Shown here: piece by piece, positions 1 to 7,685 of the stretch
How positions within the stretch are numbered: the first letter of the stretch is position 1
Layout of the letters: each line of letters starts with the position of its first letter
DNA from: an uncultured Deferribacteres bacterium
GTDB lineage: Bacteria; Zhuqueibacterota; JdFR-76; DREG01
DNA length: 64,000 bases
Reading direction: 5' to 3'
NCBI GenBank assembly: GCA_913009825.1
Contig: CAJVYQ010000003.1
Coordinates: forward strand, 83,756-147,755
The notes under the pieces: generated by a model
The model's input: the letters and a program-made list of their open reading frames with translations, nothing else
Databases searched by the model: none
Told to the model about the DNA's origin: nothing
Made by a program: the position numbers and the translations under genes

Positions 1-285
1 AATCCGCCAGGTGACAAAGCTCTCCACCATGACATTTTTCTTATCACGAGTCAAAAATTCAGCATTCCTCGAGGTGTAGACCTTCAGACGATTATCGTAG
101 CGCTGGACATTTTGAATGGGACTGGGCAGCTTCCAGCTTAATCCCGGCTGGGTAATTGCCCGCAGAGGTCGACCGAACTGGGTAACCACCGCATATTCGG
201 TTTGATCCACGGTAAACAATATAGAATTGAGCACGATGATGGCAAAAACGACCACCATCAGTAAGATAGTTTTACTGATCTTCAT
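1..285 (-). CDS. hflC: HflC, N-terminal 95 residues (runs off window)
   Basis: SPFH-domain membrane protein that pairs with HflK and modulates the FtsH protease; the remainder lies beyond base 1. The start ATG is preceded by a strong Shine-Dalgarno (AAAGGAGGTGA) and overlaps the stop of the upstream gene in an ATGA arrangement, so the two are translationally coupled. An N-terminal membrane anchor is followed by the SPFH opening (DQTEYAVVTQFGRPLR) and the start of a band-7 domain (SRNAEFLTRDKKNVMVES). The identity is clear from family motifs and from its position after HflK. Confidence 0.9.
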   Translation of the reverse strand, partial: MKISKTILLMVVVFAIIVLNSILFTVDQTEYAVVTQFGRPLRAITQPGLSWKLPSPIQNVQRYDNRLKVYTSRNAEFLTRDKKNVMVESFVTWRI

Positions 286-1838
286 GGCTTCTTCACCTCC
301 TTTATAAATTTGTCACTAATCTTCCCTTTTAAAAACCACAACTCGGTATTTTCCACCTGCACCTTTTCATCGACGATCAGTTTATTGACGTTGACCAGGA
401 TTTTTTCCAATGCCTCAATGTAAAGGCGTTTTTCGGTGATAGCGCGACTCTTCCGGTATTCCCGCAGCTTGCTGAGAAATCTCCGGGCGTCGCCGGTAGC
501 AGTGTGAATCTTTTTTCCCCGGTAGGCTAAGGCTTGCTCAACCTGCTTCTGCGCCTCGCCGCGGGCTTTGGGGACGACCTCCGATTGATACCCCAGCGCC
601 TCGTTGATATAGGTGTTTTTATCCTCGCGCGCGCTGGCTACATCACGGAAGGCTTCCATCACATCGCCCGGCGGGATATCTTTGGTTAGTTGAACCGTGA
701 GCAGTTGAATCCCGGATTTCTGCCGGTTCAAGGCATCCTGGGCAATTTGTTTCGCCCTCTCCTGGATCCGGTTCTTACCTACGGTGATGATAAAATCGAC
801 AGAATTTTGATTAATCTGGTTGCGCAGAGCTGACTCCACCGTACTGCGCACTAATTCTTCAGGATCCGATAGATTATAGATGAATGAAAAGGCATCTTTG
901 ACCCGGTAGTGGACCACTGCTTCAATTTCGATGAGATTCTCGTCGCCGGTAAGCATCAGGGAGGTTGGAACCTTCTCCATACGCACATCGGTTACTCCTA
1001 TCCGGTTTACCGATTCAAAGGGCCACGGCAGCCGGTAGTGAAGTCCTGCCTGCACCTGGCGAACAGGTTCACCAAAACGCTTGACGATGGCCTCCTCGTT
1101 CCAGCGCACCGTGTACACACCGGAGGCAAAATAGACGATCACCGCCAGGATAATTCCGGCAACGGCAAAACGCCGAAACCAGCGCAGGATTTTTTCCAAA
1201 TAAACTTCTCCGTCTTTATGGGCGAGGTCCAGAAAACCTCCGCGGCGCAACGCTTTAACGGCATTACCGAGTACTTCCAGCCCATTGCCTAAAATCAAGA
1301 GAACGATAATAGCCGCTGCAATCTTATCCAGGGTGGTAAAACCCATGATATAGCCCACCAGCGCCGCCACTACCACTATGGAGCTGTACATGTCAACCCG
1401 GGCGTGGGTGCCATTGGCAATGAGGCTGGGGGAATTGGTCTCGCGCCCCACGAAAATCTGGTAGCGCGACATAAAATAGGTGATGGCAATAGATGCCAGC
1501 GAAATTGTCGCCACCAGCGGAACATTGCTCAATTCCTCAGCGCCCCTTGCCAGCACCTCGCGCACAATTTCGATACCCACATAAAAAATGAATCCGGACA
1601 CAATCATGGCAATGATGTTCTCGATACGGCTGATGCCCCGTGTGTCGGCGGTGTTTTCCCGGCGGGCCAGAAATAACCCCGCCAATACCACCCCGGAGGG
1701 GATGAGATCCGAAAAGGAATGCCAGGCCGAAGCTTTTAGCGCTATACTGCCGGACAGGGAAGACAGGAAAAATTTAAGGGCTATCAGCAGCAGGTTAGCC
1801 GCAATGGCAATTAAAACCGTTTTTTCTTTGCGATTCAT
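282..1838 (-). CDS. hflK: Cation-efflux (CDF) membrane domain fused to HflK
   Basis: A 518-residue fusion. Residues 1-200 are a cation diffusion facilitator membrane domain with the paired metal-site motifs of TM2 (H40-xxx-D44, in HSFSD) and TM5 (H145-xxx-D149, in HARVD). The usual cytosolic CDF C-domain is absent. A further TM (about 225-242) leads into an HflK SPFH/band-7 domain (about 243-440) and a charged, coiled-coil-like tail. HflK with HflC forms the membrane complex that restrains FtsH. Start chosen on a strong AAGGAGGTGA site. The gene overlaps its upstream and downstream neighbours by ATGA, forming a tight foldase-HflK-HflC operon. Both halves lie in one uninterrupted frame. That the CDF part still moves Zn/Fe/Mn is inference from the retained ligands. 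Confidence 0.88.
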   Translation of the reverse strand: MNRKEKTVLIAIAANLLLIALKFFLSSLSGSIALKASAWHSFSDLIPSGVVLAGLFLARRENTADTRGISRIENIIAMIVSGFIFYVGIEIVREVLARGAEELSNVPLVATISLASIAITYFMSRYQIFVGRETNSPSLIANGTHARVDMYSSIVVVAALVGYIMGFTTLDKIAAAIIVLLILGNGLEVLGNAVKALRRGGFLDLAHKDGEVYLEKILRWFRRFAVAGIILAVIVYFASGVYTVRWNEEAIVKRFGEPVRQVQAGLHYRLPWPFESVNRIGVTDVRMEKVPTSLMLTGDENLIEIEAVVHYRVKDAFSFIYNLSDPEELVRSTVESALRNQINQNSVDFIITVGKNRIQERAKQIAQDALNRQKSGIQLLTVQLTKDIPPGDVMEAFRDVASAREDKNTYINEALGYQSEVVPKARGEAQKQVEQALAYRGKKIHTATGDARRFLSKLREYRKSRAITEKRLYIEALEKILVNVNKLIVDEKVQVENTELWFLKGKISDKFIKEVKKP

Positions 1839-3727
1839 CTCGTACTCACCTCCTTCTGTTTTTTAATTAAAGATTCCAATACTTGATCATAAATCACTAG
1901 GTTGGACCGGTCGATCATATCGTTATACATCCCGGCAGTTAAATCGTTATGCTTTTTAAGTTTGAGGTCTTCTTTCAGATGGTCTTTCATCTCCTCATAA
2001 GATCGTTGCCGCGGTTCCTGTTTTTCCCTTATTTTCACAATTAGATAGTCATGCCCCATGGAAAACGGCTCTGTCATTTCTCCTGCTTTTAAGTCCATGA
2101 ATTTCTCATGTAAGGCATGGTTTAACATTTCGTAATAAGGATTGCCGGTTTCCCTGATCCAGAAATCCAGTTTACCGCTATTCCGGGCTGTAAGCGGGTC
2201 CTCGGAGTACTGCCCGGCGACCTCTTCGAAGGGCATTCCTTTTTTAAAGAAGCCGGATTTTAGTTTGTCGTAAGCCTCTTGAATTTTTTCTTTCGCCTTT
2301 TTGTCTTCATCTTCATTCTGTCCCCCGCGCACCACAATAATGTTAATCTTCACCTGCGGCTGTGTTTTAAAACGCTCTCTATTCTGCTCGTAAAATTCCT
2401 TCACTTCCTCCTCGCTCACTGCCAATTTTTGATCCACCTCCTCTCGATGCAGGGTCTGCTTCAGGATATCCTCCCGCACATGCTCGATCTCCTCTTTTTT
2501 TTGGGCGTTGAGCATACGGTCGTAAGAGTCCTCCAACAATAACAGACGCTCGATCATCCGGTTCACTAACTTCACCCGCTGGTCATAGCTGCGGTACTTT
2601 TCCTGTTCTGCGGGTGGCAGCTCATTGAATTCCTGGTAGAAATCAGCTAATGTGAAGCGGCGGCCATGCAGGGTAAACAAAGTCTTATTCTTATTTTCTT
2701 CGTACAATTTCTTTTCCCGTTCATCCATCAAAAAGCGGCGAATCATGCCTTGCACTGTTTCAAAAGGGAGATAGGAAGCAGGTATTTTTTCCTTTAACCG
2801 GACTATAAAATATTTTCCGTTTTCCTGAATGGGTTTGCTGAATTCACCCGGGTTCAACGAGGTGATTGCCCTTTCGAATGCCTCCCCGCGCATCCCGCTT
2901 CGATATTCCATAGTGGCTATGGTGCGGTCCCGGTCAAACATTTCTGCTATTATCTAAAAACTTTCACCGGATCCTAATTTAGCCCGGGCTCTTTGCGCCT
3001 GCTCTTGCGCTTTTGCAGTGGTATCGGCGATCTCAATCTGTTCGATCACCCATCTTTCCGGCTCACGATAGGTTTCCTTATCCTTCTCATAAGCCTCCCG
3101 CACTTCATCCCCGGCAGGTTCCGGCACGCGCAGAATCTCGTAGTTTTTAGTAATAGTTGCTGCATTCTTTAACTCTTGAACATAACCCGCGACATATTCG
3201 CCTTCTTTTTGCGATTCCAGAATGTTTTTGATTTCTTCGCGCACTTCATACAACGGCTTGTTTCCGAAGCGATTGCGGTTCTCATCATAGTATTTCTGGA
3301 TATCCGTCTCACTTACCGGAATTTTATCTTTCTCATGCATTTCGGTGTGTAGCTGCTGAAGTGTTAATTGATCCTCGAGGTGCTTGAAAGCATGACGGAT
3401 GTTGCCGCGATTGTCCAGTTGCTTTTCCTTGATCTTGCGTTTAACCATATCGTCCAGCACCAGCTCCCGGATGAGGCCGCGATAGACTTCTTTCTCCTTC
3501 GGAAGCTGATCCTTAAGCGCTGCCAGGGAATCGCCTGCCGGCACCTTTAGTCCTTCAGTGCGCTGTTCCAGGTAATTCTCCAAATCATTTACCGTAATCT
3601 CACCGTTGTCATAAGTTGCCACAGTATCCGGATTGGGGGGCGTTTTTTTCTTGCCGCCACAGCCAAATAGAATGACCGTTAGTGAAATGACACAAACCCA
3701 TTTGAGCCCGGAATAATTATGTACCAT
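1835..3727 (-). pseudogene. SurA/PpiD-like peptidyl-prolyl isomerase, split by in-frame TAG
   Basis: Would encode about 630 residues of a periplasmic foldase: lipoprotein signal (ILFGCGG), a SurA-N-like helical domain, and two parvulin domains. An in-frame TAG at 2954-2956 cuts the first parvulin domain just after LGSGESF. The frame stays open on the far side (IIAEMFDRD...), with the domain's second half (LNPGEFSKPI, YFIVRL), a linker, and a second parvulin domain (QVKINIIVV ... FEEVAGQYSEDPLTARNSGKLDFW). The amber replaces what in relatives is usually Glu or Gln. A restart at ATG 2941 gives 368 residues but begins mid-domain. TAG is an ordinary stop elsewhere in this genome, so this is a nonsense mutation or base-call error rather than recoding. 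The 3' end overlaps HflK by ATGA. Confidence 0.8.
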
Positions 3728-3740
3728 TTTTATTCCCTGT

Positions 3741-4328
3741 TTATTTTATTACACCGTCTTGTTTTTTCATATCCATTTTTATCCGTTCAATTTCCTCTTT
3801 TATCTGGGGGGCCGTCTCGCCCCGGGGTTCCAGCGATAAAAATTTCTGAAAATACTGCAGAGCTTTTTGATTGTTTTTAAGATTAAACCGGTTCAGCACT
3901 CCCAATTGCAGCCACGCTTCGCCGTATTCCGGAAAACTTTTCGTTGCCCGGTTCAGCGCTGCTAAAGCTTCATCAATTTGTCTGTTTTGCCGCAGCGCTA
4001 TCCCCAGGTCAACCTGAGGTTCAGCTTCCTGTGGTTTAAGCTGCACGGCTTTTCTGAATATTTCCACGGCTTTTGCAAATTGTTGATTTTCAAGATAGGC
4101 ATGGCCAAGTTTCATAATTAAAACATAATCGCCGGGATTGTTTTGCAATTGTGTTTCTAATTCTTTTATATCTCCCGCCGTACGGCTCGTTTGATTTGCA
4201 CTGCCCCGGGGCGCATCGTCACGGGAATGAATGTGTTTGGGTTCTTCCAGAGAATTGACAAACGAATAAATTGTGTAAATAGTAAATAAACTGATGACAA
4301 CGATAAAACTGATTTTTAATTTAGACAT
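3741..4328 (-). CDS. Membrane-anchored TPR protein (copy 1)
   Basis: 195 residues: one N-terminal membrane segment (about 6-24), a linker containing PKHIHSRDD, then three or so tetratricopeptide repeats (about 55-175, e.g. VEIFRKAVQLKPQEAEPQVDLGIALR). TPRs mediate protein-protein contacts; the domain should sit outside the cytoplasmic face if the N-terminus acts as a signal anchor. A clear paralogue lies at 14986-15558 with the same architecture and the same HIHSRDD linker motif. It lies between the P1B ATPase and the foldase-HflK operon, 13 bp upstream of the latter. Specific function unknown. Confidence 0.8.
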   Translation of the reverse strand: MSKLKISFIVVISLFTIYTIYSFVNSLEEPKHIHSRDDAPRGSANQTSRTAGDIKELETQLQNNPGDYVLIMKLGHAYLENQQFAKAVEIFRKAVQLKPQEAEPQVDLGIALRQNRQIDEALAALNRATKSFPEYGEAWLQLGVLNRFNLKNNQKALQYFQKFLSLEPRGETAPQIKEEIERIKMDMKKQDGVIK

Positions 4329-4369
4329 CGGAATTTCCTTGATTATTGAAGTAAAAAATTTGTCTATTC

Positions 4370-4461
4370 GTAACTATTCAGATCGCCCACTAAATACACG
4401 AAAATTAATCATAATAAATATCTTTTGAGTATTTCGCATGTTTAGTGGGCTGAATAGTAAC
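4370..4461. repeat. IS66-like MITE, family A copy 1a
   Basis: Begins GTAACTATTCAG and ends CTGAATAGTAAC (imperfect inverted ends). It is flanked by direct 8-bp repeats GTCTATTC at 4362-4369 and 4462-4469. Non-coding. GTAA termini and 8-bp target duplication are hallmarks of the IS66 family. Confidence 0.75.
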
Positions 4462-4469
4462 GTCTATTC

Positions 4470-4629
4470 GTAACTATTCAGGTGTTTTCTTTCAATCTTT
4501 TTCGCCTTGCCGTGAACGACAAGGCTAAGAAATGAAAGGGCGCTAAAGCGTCCTATTTACGATAGCATCCTTCAGGATGCTTTCATGTCTTAGCCTGAGG
4601 GTTCACTCTCAGGCGACCTGAATAGTAAC
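4470..4629. repeat. IS66-like MITE, family A copy 1b, with internal hairpins
   Basis: Abuts copy 1a and shares its target repeat: GTCTATTC at 4462-4469 and again at 4630-4637. Ends are GTAACTATTCAGG and CCTGAATAGTAAC. The interior holds several short self-complementary stretches (e.g. around AGCATCC/GGATGCT and GCGCTAAAGCG). The right-hand target repeat contains the TAG stop codon of the P-type ATPase gene (4632-4634), so the element landed exactly at the end of that gene. With copy 1a it fills the 4329-4631 gap; no gene is seen there. Confidence 0.75.
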
Positions 4630-4631
4630 GT

Positions 4632-6974
4632 CTATTCTTTAAATTTCAACAGCCGCAGGGCATTAGCCACAACTGCCAATGTGCTCCCTTCGTGAAATAT
4701 AATTGCCACGCTGATGCCTGCCATTCCTAATAATGTTGTGGGAATCAGCAGTGCAATAATCCCCAGGGAAATTATTAGGTTTTGAAAAATGATTCGCCGG
4801 GACTGGCGGCTTAATGCCACGGCAAACGGCAGGCGGGACAGGTCGCTGGCCATTAGCGCCACATCGGCGGTTTCCAACGCCACGTCGGTGCCGCCGGCGC
4901 CCATGGCAATCCCCACGGTAGCATTCGCCATGGCCGGTGCGTCATTAACTCCGTCCCCCACCATGGCGATTTTCCGGTGGCTTCTTAAATATTCCCGAAT
5001 GACCTTAACCTTTTCGTCCGGTAACAACCCGGCTTTAAATTCGCTTACTTCCACTTGCCGGGCGATGGCAGCAGCTACCCGCTGGTTATCCCCGGTGAGC
5101 ATAATCAATGACCGAATCCCCAATTGCCGCAGCCTTTGCATGGCAGCCCGGGCATTGGCGCGCGGCCGGTCTGCCAGCGCAATAATGCCGCCGAAACGGT
5201 TTGCGATGTGAACTAACATAGTAGTATTTCCGGCGGCTTCCAATTCCCGAACTTTTTTTATAATTTCTTCCGGGGGGCGTTCATCTTTCAATTCAAAAAA
5301 TAATTTCAAATTTCCAATGGATACCGGTTGTCCATTCACCCTGCCCTGTATACCTCTTCCGGCAAAATTTTGCACATCGTCGGCTTCCGGCAGATCGAGG
5401 TTTTGCGCCCGGGCTTTTTGTAAAATAGCCTGGGCCAGCGGGTGATTGGAACGGCTTTCCAACGCCGCCGCCATCAGGAGTAGCCGTTCCTCCGGTATCC
5501 CATTCAAAGGTACCAGAGCGGTTACCTCCGGCTTTCCCCTGGTGATGGTACCGGTTTTATCGAAGGCGATGGCACGTAGCGCCCCCAAATTTTCCAGATG
5601 TACGCCGCCCTTTATCAGAATACCGTTCCGGCCGGCCTGGGCAATGCCCGAAAGTATCGCGGCGGGAGTGGCAATTGCCAGCGCACAAGGAGATGCCGCT
5701 ACCAAAACAGCCATGCCGCGTAAAAACGCTGTGCTCCATGAAAGCCATCCAAGCAGCGGAGGAGCAAAAATCGCCAGGATTACCCCGACTAATATCACCG
5801 GCACAAAAATCCGCTCAAATTTTTCGGTAAACTGTTGGGTGGGTGATTTTTGAGTTTGTGCTTCTTCCACCATTTGGATCACCCTGGCCACTGTAGTATC
5901 TTTAGCCAGTTTGGTCACTTCAATTTCCAATGCGCCTTCGCCGTTTACGGAACCGGCAAAAACTTTCTCACCGGTCATTTTTTCCACCGGCACGCTTTCG
6001 CCGGTAATGGGACTTTCGTCCACTGCAGAGCTGCCTTCGATAACCCGGCCGTCGATAGGAATGCGGTCGCCGGGACGGACAATCACTACATCACCCCGTT
6101 GCAGGTCTTCCACTGCCAATTCTATCTCCGAGCTGTTGCGACGCACCCGGGCGGTTTTGGGGGTAATTTGCCCCAGGGCCTTAATGGCGTGCCGCGCCCG
6201 GTCCATGGCGTAATGCTCCAGCGAATGACCCAGGCTGAACAGGAATAACAGCAGCGCTCCTTCCGGCCATTCGCCCAGAATAGCCGCTCCCAGTGCCGCA
6301 ACCACCATTAGAAAATCGATATCGAAGCGCAGGTGCATAACTGCCTTCAGTCCATGGCGGGTGGCATCGTAACCGCCCGAAATGTAAGCAAGTATATAGA
6401 AAACAACCGCCACCGGTAAAGGGAGACCAAATAAATTTTCACCTAAAAACCCAATTCCCAGGAATAGCCCGGCAAACAGCGCCAGCACTAATTCCCAATT
6501 TTCCTGAAACCAGGTTTGGGATTTTTCTTCCTCGATTCCATAGCCCATGCTGCGAATCCGCCGTACGATTTTATCGTGGTCCAGTTTTCGGGTGTCATAT
6601 TCGATGCGCATTTTTTCCGCGGCATAATTCACCGAAACGGTAATCACGCCCGCTCGATGTTTCATAATATGCTCGATACTGCCGGCACAATCGGCACAAT
6701 CCATCCCGGTAATATGCAGGATTTCATGTTCAAACTGTCGGGTTATTTCCGCACCCCCTTCTTTTGCCAGACGCTTTACCTTTTCTAACGAGATGAGATT
6801 CGGATCGTAATGCAGGCACAATAACGCCTCTCCGTCTTTTTGTTCAATATGGACCTTGTGAAAACCCCGGTGTTCCAGGAGGCGCTTCTGCAACTGTTGA
6901 ACACATTGGTCCTTAACATCTTTGATCCGGGGGAGAAGTAATGGAATGTCTAATTTTACTGTTTTTTTCTTCAT
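4632..6974 (-). CDS. P1B-type heavy-metal translocating ATPase
   Basis: 780 residues. N-terminal heavy-metal-associated region with one canonical GMDCADC site (C93, C96) preceded by a degenerate HMA-like segment. Then the P-type core: TGES (324-327), TM metal motif SPC (428-430), phosphorylation site DKTGT (D472), GDGVNDAPA hinge, and a C-terminal HEGST motif (761-765). SPC plus HEG(G/S)T is the signature of subgroup P1B-4 (Co2+/Fe2+/Ni2+ exporters) rather than the CPC copper or zinc pumps; substrate is therefore inferred. It should expel metal from the cytosol. It ends on TAG inside a transposon target repeat. Upstream is a small membrane protein and a PII-like gene, all co-directional. Confidence 0.9.
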   Translation of the reverse strand: MKKKTVKLDIPLLLPRIKDVKDQCVQQLQKRLLEHRGFHKVHIEQKDGEALLCLHYDPNLISLEKVKRLAKEGGAEITRQFEHEILHITGMDCADCAGSIEHIMKHRAGVITVSVNYAAEKMRIEYDTRKLDHDKIVRRIRSMGYGIEEEKSQTWFQENWELVLALFAGLFLGIGFLGENLFGLPLPVAVVFYILAYISGGYDATRHGLKAVMHLRFDIDFLMVVAALGAAILGEWPEGALLLFLFSLGHSLEHYAMDRARHAIKALGQITPKTARVRRNSSEIELAVEDLQRGDVVIVRPGDRIPIDGRVIEGSSAVDESPITGESVPVEKMTGEKVFAGSVNGEGALEIEVTKLAKDTTVARVIQMVEEAQTQKSPTQQFTEKFERIFVPVILVGVILAIFAPPLLGWLSWSTAFLRGMAVLVAASPCALAIATPAAILSGIAQAGRNGILIKGGVHLENLGALRAIAFDKTGTITRGKPEVTALVPLNGIPEERLLLMAAALESRSNHPLAQAILQKARAQNLDLPEADDVQNFAGRGIQGRVNGQPVSIGNLKLFFELKDERPPEEIIKKVRELEAAGNTTMLVHIANRFGGIIALADRPRANARAAMQRLRQLGIRSLIMLTGDNQRVAAAIARQVEVSEFKAGLLPDEKVKVIREYLRSHRKIAMVGDGVNDAPAMANATVGIAMGAGGTDVALETADVALMASDLSRLPFAVALSRQSRRIIFQNLIISLGIIALLIPTTLLGMAGISVAIIFHEGSTLAVVANALRLLKFKE

Positions 6975-6989
6975 TTCAAGACTCGTTTT

Positions 6990-7280
6990 TTAGTGAACTG
7001 CTATATTAAATTTTATATCCGGGAAATCGAAGAACAATGGTAAGCCGGTCTTTTCCATAAAAGAATGATTTATAGAGTATCCCAAAATGCTGAACAACCA
7101 GGCCAAACTTAGAAAATTTCCGTAAATTTCCCAAAATCGCTGCTGTGTGGATGATGACTTGTTAAAACGGGAAGGATCGTAACCGGTTCGTTTTCGTTGT
7201 CCAAATGTTTTAACAAAAAAAGACAATATAAAGACCGGTGAATAAATTATCACATCTATTTGGTACCAACGCATATTCAT
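6990..7280 (-). CDS. Small two-TM membrane protein, unknown
   Basis: 96 residues with a hydrophobic stretch near the N-terminus (about 8-24), a basic polar loop (GQRKRTGYDPSRFNKSS), and a second hydrophobic stretch (about 56-70). Ends 15 bp before the P-type ATPase start and follows the PII-like gene, so probably part of the same metal-efflux transcript. I do not recognise the family. Kept as real because of its spacing and orderly hydropathy. Confidence 0.6.
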   Translation of the reverse strand: MNMRWYQIDVIIYSPVFILSFFVKTFGQRKRTGYDPSRFNKSSSTQQRFWEIYGNFLSLAWLFSILGYSINHSFMEKTGLPLFFDFPDIKFNIAVH

Positions 7281-7315
7281 ATACCTTTCTCAAATCAACC
7301 CGGTTTTAAGAACTC

Positions 7316-7654
7316 TTAAATTGCATCTGCTCCTTCATCCGCTGTTCTAATACTTTTTGCCCTCAGAATCTCGGTCACAAATATTTTGCCGTCGCCGCGT
7401 CGCCCGGTATGGGCATTTTTATGGATACAATCTATAATTTTATCTACATCCTCATCCGGACAAACGATCTCAAGCTTTATTTTGGGTGTAAACTCCACCA
7501 CATAATCCTGATAATGGTGGGGGTAGCTTTCATCTTTTTCGCGGCCGAAGCCTTTCACATCACATACGGACAACCCGTGAATGTGAAGCTGTTTCAGAGA
7601 AGTTTCCACTTTATTAAGCATAAAAGGTTGAATATATGCTTTTATTTCTTTCAT
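7316..7654 (-). CDS. PII-like signalling protein linked to metal efflux
   Basis: 112 residues with the PII fold: KEIKAYIQPFMLNKVETSL opening, T-loop region GFGREKDESYPHHYQDYVV, B-loop/C-loop TGRRGDGKIFV. PII trimers bind nucleotides and small effectors and control transporters or enzymes. The T-loop is histidine-rich (HH), unlike nitrogen-type GlnB. Start chosen at 7654 because a GGAGG lies 8 bases upstream; an in-frame ATG at 7669 overlaps that site. It sits just downstream of the RND pump gene, suggesting it senses or regulates metal transport rather than nitrogen. A truncated paralogue is at 15631-15834. Confidence 0.85.
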   Translation of the reverse strand: MKEIKAYIQPFMLNKVETSLKQLHIHGLSVCDVKGFGREKDESYPHHYQDYVVEFTPKIKLEIVCPDEDVDKIIDCIHKNAHTGRRGDGKIFVTEILRAKSIRTADEGADAI

Positions 7655-7685
7655 GATATTTTCCTCCATACTTTAGTATTGTTAA

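Noticed and set aside
909..1676. Plus-strand ORFs opposite the CDF-HflK gene, and similar long antisense frames under the P-type ATPase, polA and 60-63 kb genes
   Set aside because: Each is a shadow of a strongly supported gene; no motifs in the translations.
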